Part shown: positions 1 through 4,642 of the stretch, piece by piece
How positions within the stretch are numbered: position 1 is the stretch's first letter
How the letters are laid out: each line of letters opens with the position of its first letter
Source of the DNA: JANMEB01 sp041740495
GTDB lineage: Bacteria > Planctomycetota > Planctomycetia > Pirellulales > Pirellulaceae
Direction: 5' to 3'
Assembly: GCA_041740495.1 (NCBI GenBank)
Contig: JBGSLW010000318.1
Location: forward strand, 1-7,467
Length of the DNA: 7,467 bases
Program-made: the position numbers and the translations under genes
Notes under the pieces: model-generated
What the model saw: the letters and a program-made list of their open reading frames with translations, nothing else
Told to the model about the DNA's origin: nothing
Databases searched by the model: none

Positions 1-95
1 GCGGCGCCGGCCGCCGACAGCGCCGACACAAACTGTCGGCGCGACACGAGATCCGCCGATCCGGCTGTCCGCGCTGGTCCAGATTTCTTGTGCAT
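1..95 (-). CDS. N-terminus of a Tat-exported protein, cut by the left window edge
   Basis: Reading the minus strand from the ATG at 95-93 gives 31 uninterrupted codons to the window edge. Residues 18-23 read SRRQFV, followed by a small-residue hydrophobic stretch (SALSAAGA). This fits a twin-arginine (Tat) signal peptide (S/T-R-R-x-F-L/V), used to export folded and often cofactor-containing proteins. A GGGAG Shine-Dalgarno sequence (complement of 105-109) lies 9 nt before the ATG and supports this start. A GTG at codon 17 (47-45) is an alternative that would put the RR motif right at the N-terminus. In planctomycetes such peptides often precede secreted oxidoreductases, sulfatases or DUF1501/DUF1552-type proteins, but too little is visible to name the product. 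The gene is divergent from nadA and shares the 96-441 intergenic region with it. Confidence 0.62.
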   Translation of the reverse strand, partial: MHKKSGPARTAGSADLVSRRQFVSALSAAGA

Positions 96-162
96 GCCTT
101 GTTGCTCCCAAATAAATCGACCGACCGCCGGGCTGGCAGATCGACGGACTACCACCCCCACT

Positions 163-171
163 ATTTTATCA
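163..171 (-). promoter_or_regulatory. Possible extended -10 promoter for the leftward Tat-protein gene
   Basis: On the minus strand this reads TGATAAAAT, that is TG-N-TAAAAT, an extended -10 element with five of six matches to TATAAT. No good -35 hexamer sits 16-18 bp upstream, which extended -10 promoters can tolerate. Initiation near 155 would give a leader of about 60 nt before the ATG at 95. The call rests on motif matching only. Confidence 0.3.
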
Positions 172-229
172 AGCTATTGTCTGTTCGCTTGCCATTGTAG
201 AGATCGACTCGGTCGCCTGCACGTCAGAT

Positions 230-258
230 TTGTCTGAGCGGGACATGGTAAGTAGAAT
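230..258 (+). promoter_or_regulatory. Possible sigma70-type promoter for nadA
   Basis: TTGTCT (230-235, four of six matches to TTGACA) is separated by 17 bp from TAGAAT (253-258, five of six matches to TATAAT). Transcription would start near 265, giving a leader of about 175 nt that contains the whole 283-380 inverted repeat. The inverted repeat GTCTGA...TCAGAC (232-237 and 259-264) overlaps the -35 and flanks the -10. This is the best promoter-like pair between the divergent genes, but it is unproven. Confidence 0.4.
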
Positions 259-282
259 TCAGACGGTTCCATTCGTGTAACC

Positions 283-380
283 ATTCACGCGCCGGGGGTC
301 TGAGGCATTTTTCGGCTGGAGAGGGCAAACGGCAACGGATGCCAACACCGAAAAATGGGGCTGACCCCCCGAATGTGAAT
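283..380. repeat. 98-bp axis-symmetric inverted repeat upstream of nadA
   Basis: Three pairs of complementary blocks share one symmetry axis (331.5): ATTCAC 283-288 with GTGAAT 375-380; GGGGGTC 294-300 with GACCCCC 363-369; CATTTTTCGG 306-315 with CCGAAAAATG 348-357. Two 5x5 symmetric internal loops (289-293/370-374 and 301-305/358-362) separate them. The 32-nt apex contains a smaller hairpin, GGCA 331-334 with TGCC 340-343. As RNA or single-stranded DNA it would fold into a long three-segment stem. It may be a REP-like or MITE-like palindromic element, or a structured leader or attenuator of nadA. It encodes no protein of its own. Confidence 0.75.
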
Positions 381-441
381 TAATCTTTAGTCCGCCGCGT
401 GAACGCTTATCCATTCGTCCCCATCGCCGCCAACCACTCCT

Positions 442-1428
442 ATGTCGCTCCCGGTACTCTCCGCCGAAACCCACGAAGACCCCGATGCGTTGATCGACGA
501 GATCGAACAACTGAAACGGGAACGCAACGCCACCTTATTGGCACATTACTACGTGGACGGAGAGATCCAGGATATCGCGGACTTCACCGGCGACAGTTTG
601 AAATTGGCGCGGGATGCCGCCTCCACCTCGGCGGATATCATCGTCTTCGCCGGCGTGCATTTCATGGCGGAATCGGCCAAGATCATGAACCCGCAAAAGA
701 CGGTGTTGATTCCGGATTTATTGGCGGGCTGCTCGCTGGCCGACAGTTGTCCCGCCGATCAATTGGCGGCCTTCCAGGCCAAACTGCGGCAGGAGGGGCG
801 CTCCTTTCAGACGGTGGCGTACATCAACACGACCGCCGCCGTTAAGAGCTTGTGCGACTGGATCGTGACCAGCGCCAACGCCCGCGAGACGATCGAGCGC
901 GTCCCGCCTGAACAAGAGATCTTGTTCGTGCCGGACCAGCATTTGGGCCGCTATCTGCAGGAAGTCACGGGGCGGCCGATGATCCTGTGGCCAGGTGCCT
1001 GCATGGTCCACGAAATCTTCAGCGTGCAGGATTTGCTCCGAGCCAAGCGGCGCAACACCGCGGCTGTGGTGATCGCACACCCCGAGTGCCCTCGGACGAT
1101 CCTGGAACACGCCGATGTGATCGGCGGGACGGAGAAGTTGCGGAGGCATGTGATGTCGGTCGACGCCGCAACGACCTTTTTGGTCGCCACGGACGCGGCG
1201 ATGATCCATGCGTTTCAGCGAGCCGCGCCCCAGCACACCTTCATCCCCGTACCGGGAATCATGGCTTCCTCCGGCGAGACCTGCGCCTGCAACCGCTGCC
1301 CGCACATGGCCCGCAACACCTTGGCGAAGGTACGCGACTGCCTCCGCGACGGTCAACCGGAGATCGAGTGGCGGGATTTTTATGCTCGTGCCCGCGAGGT
1401 GCTCGACCGCAGCCTGCTTGCAAACTGA
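442..1428 (+). CDS. nadA: Quinolinate synthase NadA
   Basis: NadA is the cytosolic [4Fe-4S] enzyme that condenses iminoaspartate with dihydroxyacetone phosphate to give quinolinate in de novo NAD synthesis. The 328-residue product is normal for the family. Motifs in order are LLAHYYVDGEIQD (32-44), FTGDSL (48-53), the first cluster cysteine C97 in DLLAGCSLADSCP, the second C187 in WPGACMVHE, and the third, probably C286, in the CACNRCPHM cluster (281-289); HPECP (213-217) is also typical. The three conserved cysteines indicate an intact active site. The start is well constrained: an in-frame TGA lies at 400-402 and the ATG at 442 is the first after it. No Shine-Dalgarno sequence precedes it (CAACCACTCCT). 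No nadB or nadC partner is in the window. The gene stands alone, converging with the TIM-barrel gene downstream. Confidence 0.96.
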   Translation: MSLPVLSAETHEDPDALIDEIEQLKRERNATLLAHYYVDGEIQDIADFTGDSLKLARDAASTSADIIVFAGVHFMAESAKIMNPQKTVLIPDLLAGCSLADSCPADQLAAFQAKLRQEGRSFQTVAYINTTAAVKSLCDWIVTSANARETIERVPPEQEILFVPDQHLGRYLQEVTGRPMILWPGACMVHEIFSVQDLLRAKRRNTAAVVIAHPECPRTILEHADVIGGTEKLRRHVMSVDAATTFLVATDAAMIHAFQRAAPQHTFIPVPGIMASSGETCACNRCPHMARNTLAKVRDCLRDGQPEIEWRDFYARAREVLDRSLLAN

Positions 1429-1471
1429 GCATGTTAGCCGCGGCGCGACCTTGGCTGCCTTGGGTACACTG

Positions 1472-1525
1472 TGGCTGGCGGGTGACCTGTCGCTGGCGGG
1501 TGAGCTGTGGCTGGCGAGAGACCGG
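1472..1525. repeat. Imperfect 18-bp tandem repeat, three units
   Basis: Three consecutive 18-bp units start at 1472, 1490 and 1508. They read TGGCTGGCGGGTGACCTG, TCGCTGGCGGGTGAGCTG and TGGCTGGCGAGAGACCGG. The first two differ at 2 positions and the third has decayed. A more degenerate 20-nt unit beginning TGGCTGCCTTGG may precede them at 1452. The repeat lies 43 bp after the nadA stop in the convergent intergenic region and has no sign of being translated. Replication slippage or a multi-site binding array are both possible. Confidence 0.7.
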
Positions 1526-1529
1526 CGTC

Positions 1530-1555
1530 GGATAGTGTACATTTGTACACTATCC
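1530..1555. terminator. Perfect hairpin between convergent genes, possible bidirectional terminator
   Basis: GGATAGTGTAC (1530-1540) and GTACACTATCC (1545-1555) are perfectly complementary around a 4-nt ATTT loop, giving an 11-bp stem. The outer bases GTC/GATG could extend it with one bulge. It lies about 100 bp after nadA and 36 bp beyond the stop of the minus-strand gene, so it could stop transcription from both sides. Neither strand has a U-tract after the stem, so it is not a canonical intrinsic terminator. It could instead be a dyad binding site or part of a repeat element. Confidence 0.45.
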
Positions 1556-1573
1556 CGATGAACACTATCCCGA
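1547..1573. repeat. Short direct duplication ACACTATCCCGA, two copies
   Basis: ACACTATCCCGA occurs at 1547-1558 and again at 1562-1573, a 15-bp period. The first copy overlaps the right arm of the 1530-1555 hairpin, so the second copy could also pair with the left arm as an alternative fold. Confidence 0.65.
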
Positions 1574-1577
1574 AACT

Positions 1578-1600
1578 AACGGTTTCGCGATTAAACCGTT
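1578..1600 (-). terminator. Stem-loop over the stop codon of the minus-strand TIM-barrel gene
   Basis: AACGGTTT (1578-1585) and AAACCGTT (1593-1600) form a perfect 8-bp stem around a 7-nt loop (CGCGATT). The TAA stop of the minus-strand gene (1593-1591) lies at the stem/loop junction. Its position suits a transcript 3' end structure, but there is no U-tract after it. Confidence 0.35.
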
Positions 1601-2439
1601 TCGGTAGCCACGCCTGCTTTTGTGAACAGTTCGTCGAACAAGCGGTTTAGACGCGAGGCGACTTCGTTGGGCGTAGCCGCTTCGAAGTCATCCGGATTGC
1701 CGGTGATGGCCAGCGTCCCTTCGTAGCCGTTTGTGCTGAGGAATTTGACCACTTCGACGGCGAACGAGTCCTCATCGACTGCGGGGAGGGTCGGTCGCTG
1801 GTCGGCGCTGTTGTCGGACAAGAGGACGTCGACGACCTGATCGACGGTCAATTTGGCGAGGGTGGAGCGACCTCCTTCGGCGGCCTGCCAGGTTGAACCG
1901 TCGATAACGACGCCCACATTGGAGCGCGCGACCATTTTGGCCAGCGTCAGCAGTTCATCGGGGCGCTTGACGAACTGGTAGCTGGCTTGGGGGTTGGCCG
2001 ACTTGAGCGGTGCCAACATCAGGCCGATCGCCACGTCGAATTCGCCCAACACATCGGCGATCGCGGCGATTTGCTTGCGGTGGGTTTCGAAGTGTTCGTG
2101 GTAGGCGCTGGCTCCGTCGCTACGGATCCGCAGCCGCGCCCGCTGGCATCCGATTTCCTTGGCCAATTCGCCGATTTTCTTGACCTTTTCCACCACGGTT
2201 TCCAAAGTCGTGTCAGCATCTCCCAAAACCACCGGCAAGCTGAATGTGCCGACACGAATCGACGCCCGGCTGAAAAACTGGCAAGCGAATTTCTTGCCCA
2301 TCATCGCCGCTCGGTCGTGCATGTCCGCCATGTCGACATCGATCGCGTCGAATTGATGTGTGAGGGCCAATTCGACCAGTTCATTCTGCCGGATGGACCC
2401 TTTAAAACAGCTGGTAATCAGATTCTTCAGCACGTGCAT
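1591..2439 (-). CDS. Sugar-isomerase-like TIM-barrel protein, metal site apparently degenerate
   Basis: The 282-residue product resembles the xylose-isomerase-like / AP-endonuclease-2 TIM-barrel superfamily in length and strand-helix rhythm. Strand-like segments include KNLITSCF (5-12), DAIDVDM (31-37), RARLRIR (100-106), VAIGLMLAP (136-144), VGVVID (175-180) and TLAIT (242-246). Active members usually carry E, D, H and E metal ligands near the strand ends. Here D180 survives, but the expected 'LD..H' motif reads IDGSTW, the Glu-bearing strand reads VAIGLML, and the final 'E' strand reads LAITG. It may therefore be a non-catalytic or differently catalytic relative. The start at 2439 is favoured because GAGGTGG lies just upstream on the minus strand (complement of 2441-2447). 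The same frame is open far upstream, to 3042, but that extension has non-protein-like composition. The substrate is unknown. Confidence 0.68.
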   Translation of the reverse strand: MHVLKNLITSCFKGSIRQNELVELALTHQFDAIDVDMADMHDRAAMMGKKFACQFFSRASIRVGTFSLPVVLGDADTTLETVVEKVKKIGELAKEIGCQRARLRIRSDGASAYHEHFETHRKQIAAIADVLGEFDVAIGLMLAPLKSANPQASYQFVKRPDELLTLAKMVARSNVGVVIDGSTWQAAEGGRSTLAKLTVDQVVDVLLSDNSADQRPTLPAVDEDSFAVEVVKFLSTNGYEGTLAITGNPDDFEAATPNEVASRLNRLFDELFTKAGVATETV

Positions 2440-2551
2440 TCCACCTCGTAGAAAAGGGACCAAGCGATAATTGCGGTAGACGATGTCAGCAGCCGCCCAC
2501 CCTGCCCCGAGGGCGATTGCCTTTGGCATGGCGGCGGGGCCCACGGCGGAA

Positions 2552-2570
2552 ACTCCCGGTCGGCGGGAGT
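2552..2570. repeat. Perfect 7-bp inverted repeat upstream of the TIM-barrel gene
   Basis: ACTCCCG (2552-2558) and CGGGAGT (2564-2570) are complementary around a 5-nt GTCGG spacer. It lies about 110 bp before the minus-strand start codon and downstream of the leftward promoter candidate. It could be a leader hairpin or an operator-like dyad. Confidence 0.5.
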
Positions 2571-2603
2571 CGGTAGAGGCCGCGGCGAGGCCGAACTCCT
2601 GCT

Positions 2604-2632
2604 TTTTTACACGAAATCGCTGAGAATTTGAA
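2604..2632 (-). promoter_or_regulatory. Possible promoter for the TIM-barrel gene
   Basis: On the minus strand TTCAAA (complement of 2627-2632, four of six matches to TTGACA) is followed after 17 bp by TAAAAA (complement of 2604-2609, four of six matches to TATAAT), with a TG directly before the -10. The predicted start near 2597 gives a leader of about 158 nt containing the 2552-2570 hairpin. This is weak, motif-only evidence. Confidence 0.3.
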
Positions 2633-2774
2633 GGGGGTTCTCGCCACTGGCTCGCTGGCACATCGCCTGACCGACACTCGACCAGGAGCAATCGCGTTTG
2701 CCCTGGGCCGACGGAGTTACGACCCAATCCTGAACTGTTACGACTTTTTTTTCGGCGGACTGTGCGAAAGTTAT

Positions 2775-2780
2775 TACAAT
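2775..2780 (+). promoter_or_regulatory. Possible -10 element for the secreted-protein gene
   Basis: TACAAT matches TATAAT at five of six positions and lies about 70 bp before the start at 2849. No recognisable -35 is found 16-18 bp upstream (the sequence there is around TTCGGCG). An alternative sigma factor or another start region is possible. Confidence 0.25.
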
Positions 2781-2848
2781 TCGGTAGACGACTGCCGCCA
2801 CGATATAACGATGGCGGAGGCATGCTGTTCCAATGAGGGGATTGCCCG

Positions 2849-4390
2849 ATGCGGGGATTGACGCGAATCGTATTTTTTTTGCTCGTAGTCATTTCGCTGT
2901 GGGAAGGGCTGGCGATGCCGGCGACGCAAGCGAGGCAAGATCCAGCGGATCGAGTCCGGCAGGACGCTGCCTCCCAGGAAGAGAATAAAGCGGTTGCAAA
3001 AAAATTCGGAGCGGATCTGGTCGACTTTGCGAGCGAAATCAATTCGCATTTTTCGCGAGGCGTTACCCCGCAGAATAACGCGGCGGTTCTGCTGTATCAG
3101 GTGATGGGACCTGCTCCAGAACGCTGCCCGCAAAGTGACCGATTTTTCGAGTTGCTGGGGATGCCGCGTCCTGCGGAAGACGGGGACTACCTGCACGTCC
3201 CAGCCGAATTGTCCGAGTCGTTCGATGCCGCGCGTCAGGGGCCTTGGCGACGAAGTGATCATCGCGAATTCGCCCAGTGGCTGGACGAGAATGCCGAACT
3301 GTTGGAAGGCCTGCATGCGGCCACGCAGCGGCCAAGATATTTTTCACCGCTGGTCGTTCCCGAGTCGCCGGCCGGGTCCGACGGCCAGCCTGGATTGTTT
3401 TCCGTTTTGATGCCAGGTGTGCAACATACTCGGACCTTGGGCCGAATTCTGATTGCTCGCGCGAATCTGGCGTTGGGTTCGGGAAACCGTCGGCAGGCCC
3501 TGGACGATCTGTTGGCGGCTTACCGCTTGGGGCGGTTGGTCGGCCAAGGCCCCACCTTGGTCGAAGGTCTGGTCGGGATCGCCATCGAGAACATCACCGT
3601 GTCCGCGCTACCCGCGTTCCTGGCTGCGCCGGGACTGACGCCGGAGGAATTGACTCGATTGGAGCAGGGATTGGCGGAGGCGCCTCCCCGCGCCGAAATA
3701 GCTGAGAAAATCGAATTTGGCGAGCGATTCTTGCTGTTGGACTTTGCCCAGACGATGTCGCGGGGCCAGACTCCCGATTATGTGGGGACAGCGCACGCCG
3801 GTACGCTGCTCCGCGCGTTTCGCTTTCGCTCGCTCGATTGGGATTGGATCGCCGGGGAACTCAACGGCTGGTACGATCGGCTGGTAGCGGCGTTGCGATT
3901 GGAAACGTATGCCGAGCGTCAAGCCGCGGTGCGGGAGATCGAACAGGAGTTGGCGCAACTGCAAGCCGAAAACGACGATGCAAATTCGTCGGTCGTGATG
4001 CAAAGCTTGAAGCTTTTCGTGTCGGGTCGTCAAGAATCGTCGCAGCGCGTGAGCCGAGTCCTGTTGCAACTGGGTTTGCCCGCGATTTCGAGTGTGGTCC
4101 GGGCGAGGGATCGCGCCGAGCAAAACTTGCGGAACGTCGAGGCGGCGATCGGTCTGGCCCGGTATCGGATCGACCACTCCGGCGCCTATCCCAAAGTGCT
4201 GGTGGAGTTGGTCCCGGATTATCTCCCCGATTTGCCGGTGGACCTGTTTGCCGCAGAGCCGGTGCAGTATCGGCAGGAGGGTGCGGGGTTCGTGTTGTAT
4301 AGCGTCGGCCCGAACGAGCGAGACGATGGGGGGGTCCTCGAGTTGCCGGGGGGCGGCGAAGCCGATGTGGTCCTGCGGCTATCGCGATAA
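2849..4390 (+). CDS. Secreted protein of unknown function with pseudopilin-like C-terminal segment
   Basis: This 513-residue protein is not recognised as a named family. Residues 1-28 form a Sec-type signal peptide: a basic start (MRGLTR), a hydrophobic core (IVFFLLVVISLW, 7-18) and a likely cleavage after ATQA (28), so it is probably exported or membrane-anchored. The middle is helix-rich and acidic. Residues 197-250 (ARANLALGSGNRRQALDDLL...) look like a helical pair, and 355-375 (YAERQAAVREIEQELAQLQAE) has coiled-coil character. The C-terminus resembles the globular tail of type II secretion pseudopilins: GAYP (445-448), LVPDYLPDLPVDLF (454-467), then FVLYSVGPN and DDGG (481-495). Planctomycetes have many proteins with such tails. 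The ATG at 2849 has GAGGGG (2835-2840) 8 nt upstream. It lies 72 bp before lysW, but nothing links it to that pathway. Proposed role: an envelope protein; function unknown. Confidence 0.8.
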   Translation: MRGLTRIVFFLLVVISLWEGLAMPATQARQDPADRVRQDAASQEENKAVAKKFGADLVDFASEINSHFSRGVTPQNNAAVLLYQVMGPAPERCPQSDRFFELLGMPRPAEDGDYLHVPAELSESFDAARQGPWRRSDHREFAQWLDENAELLEGLHAATQRPRYFSPLVVPESPAGSDGQPGLFSVLMPGVQHTRTLGRILIARANLALGSGNRRQALDDLLAAYRLGRLVGQGPTLVEGLVGIAIENITVSALPAFLAAPGLTPEELTRLEQGLAEAPPRAEIAEKIEFGERFLLLDFAQTMSRGQTPDYVGTAHAGTLLRAFRFRSLDWDWIAGELNGWYDRLVAALRLETYAERQAAVREIEQELAQLQAENDDANSSVVMQSLKLFVSGRQESSQRVSRVLLQLGLPAISSVVRARDRAEQNLRNVEAAIGLARYRIDHSGAYPKVLVELVPDYLPDLPVDLFAAEPVQYRQEGAGFVLYSVGPNERDDGGVLELPGGGEADVVLRLSR

Positions 4391-4398
4391 CCTGCCGC

Positions 4399-4426
4399 TT
4401 GACAAACAGGGATGACCGTCGAAAAT
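4399..4426 (+). promoter_or_regulatory. Possible promoter for the lysWXYZ operon
   Basis: A perfect TTGACA (4399-4404) is followed after 16 bp by GAAAAT (4421-4426, four of six matches to TATAAT). It sits in the 72-bp gap between the secreted-protein gene and lysW. Initiation near 4433 would give a leader of about 30 nt before the lysW start. The gap is too short for an obvious riboswitch, and no operator-like dyad stands out. Confidence 0.4.
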
Positions 4427-4449
4427 GCCCGAGGTCACGGTTGGAATTT

Positions 4450-4455
4450 AAGGAG
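4450..4455 (+). promoter_or_regulatory. Shine-Dalgarno site that fixes the lysW start
   Basis: AAGGAG lies 7 nt before the ATG at 4463 and is the strongest ribosome binding site in the window. It favours 4463 over the in-frame ATG at 4412, which would add 17 residues unlike any LysW N-terminus. A strong site suits a carrier protein needed in excess over its enzymes. Confidence 0.8.
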
Positions 4456-4462
4456 TTTTCCG

Positions 4463-4639
4463 ATGCCCGCTACCACCACCACCTGCGTCGAATGCGACGC
4501 GTCGCTCGAGTTAAGTGAGAATTGTCTCATCGGCGAGGTCGTTCGCTGCCGAGATTGCGGCGCCGAAATGGAGGTCGTTTCCACCGACCCCGTGAAACTG
4601 GAGCTGGCGCCGGAAGTCGAAGAAGACTGGGGCGAATAG
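4463..4639 (+). CDS. lysW: Amino-group carrier protein LysW
   Basis: LysW is a small acidic protein whose C-terminal glutamate carries the amino group of alpha-aminoadipate (or glutamate) during lysine (or arginine/ornithine) synthesis. This protects the amino group and presents the substrate to LysZ, LysY, LysJ and LysK in the cytosol. The 58-residue product has the expected zinc knuckle, C8-V-E-C11 and C29-R-D-C32, and ends in the diagnostic EDWGE, so the acceptor Glu58 is present. The acidic segment 47-58 provides the electrostatic docking surface known for the family. A further cysteine, C21, lies between the two pairs. The start at 4463 is set by AAGGAG upstream. The gene is first in the operon, 3 bp before lysX. 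Confidence 0.95.
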   Translation: MPATTTTCVECDASLELSENCLIGEVVRCRDCGAEMEVVSTDPVKLELAPEVEEDWGE

Positions 4640-4642
4640 TCG

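Larger units (their letters stand above)
96..441. other. Divergent intergenic region between the Tat-protein gene and nadA
   Basis: This 346-bp stretch has no convincing coding sequence; the open frames that cross it have unlikely composition. It holds an extended -10 facing left (163-171), a sigma70-like promoter facing right (230-258), and a 98-bp symmetric inverted repeat (283-380), each annotated separately. A short inverted repeat, GTCTGA at 232-237 and TCAGAC at 259-264, flanks the rightward -10 and could be a repressor site, though this is speculative. The last 60 bases before nadA show no clear ribosome binding site. Confidence 0.6.
2440..2848. other. Divergent intergenic region between the TIM-barrel gene and the secreted-protein gene
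   Basis: This 409-bp stretch shows no convincing gene; small open frames on both strands look like shadows. It holds a leftward promoter candidate (2604-2632), a hairpin (2552-2570) that would lie in that transcript's leader, an 8-T run (2745-2752) with no GC-rich stem before it, and a rightward -10-like TACAAT (2775-2780). A small stem, CCGCCA 2795-2800 with TGGCGG 2812-2817, would sit in the leader of the rightward gene. Confidence 0.55.

Noticed and set aside
20..42. Perfect 9-bp hairpin (GCGCCGACA / TGTCGGCGC around CAAAC) as a terminator
   Set aside because: It lies inside the N-terminal coding sequence of the leftward Tat-signal gene, has no U-tract, and is explained by GC-rich Ala/Ser/Arg codons.
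1..237. Plus-strand frame open from the left edge to a TGA at 235-237, as the tail of an upstream gene
   Set aside because: The translation is rich in Arg, Cys and Thr with no protein-like pattern, and the minus-strand start with Tat motif and Shine-Dalgarno sequence explains the region better.
1472..1525. Tandem units as a CRISPR array
   Set aside because: The 18-bp units are directly adjacent without spacers and no cas genes are near.
718..1542. 274-residue open frame on the minus strand opposite nadA
   Set aside because: It is antisense to the strongly conserved nadA and its translation is His/Arg/Gly-rich with no family resemblance; it is a GC-driven shadow.
2745..2752. Run of eight T as an intrinsic terminator
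   Set aside because: No GC-rich stem precedes it and no plus-strand gene ends there.
2628..2861. Small plus-strand ORF of 77 residues before the secreted-protein gene
   Set aside because: It is Cys-rich with no motif, has no convincing ribosome site, and overlaps the start of the well-supported gene at 2849 in another frame.
2440..3042. N-terminal extension of the TIM-barrel frame up to 3042
   Set aside because: The extension is Ser/Arg/Pro-rich, overlaps the start and signal peptide of the divergent gene, and lacks a ribosome site, whereas the ATG at 2439 has GAGGTGG just upstream.
3608..4177. 189-residue minus-strand open frame inside the secreted-protein gene
   Set aside because: Its composition is Arg/Gln-rich and unlike a folded protein; the plus-strand gene has a start site, signal peptide and recognisable C-terminus.
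4412..4462. Longer lysW start at 4412
   Set aside because: The extra 17 residues are not found in LysW proteins, overlap the promoter candidate, and lack a ribosome site; AAGGAG precedes the ATG at 4463.
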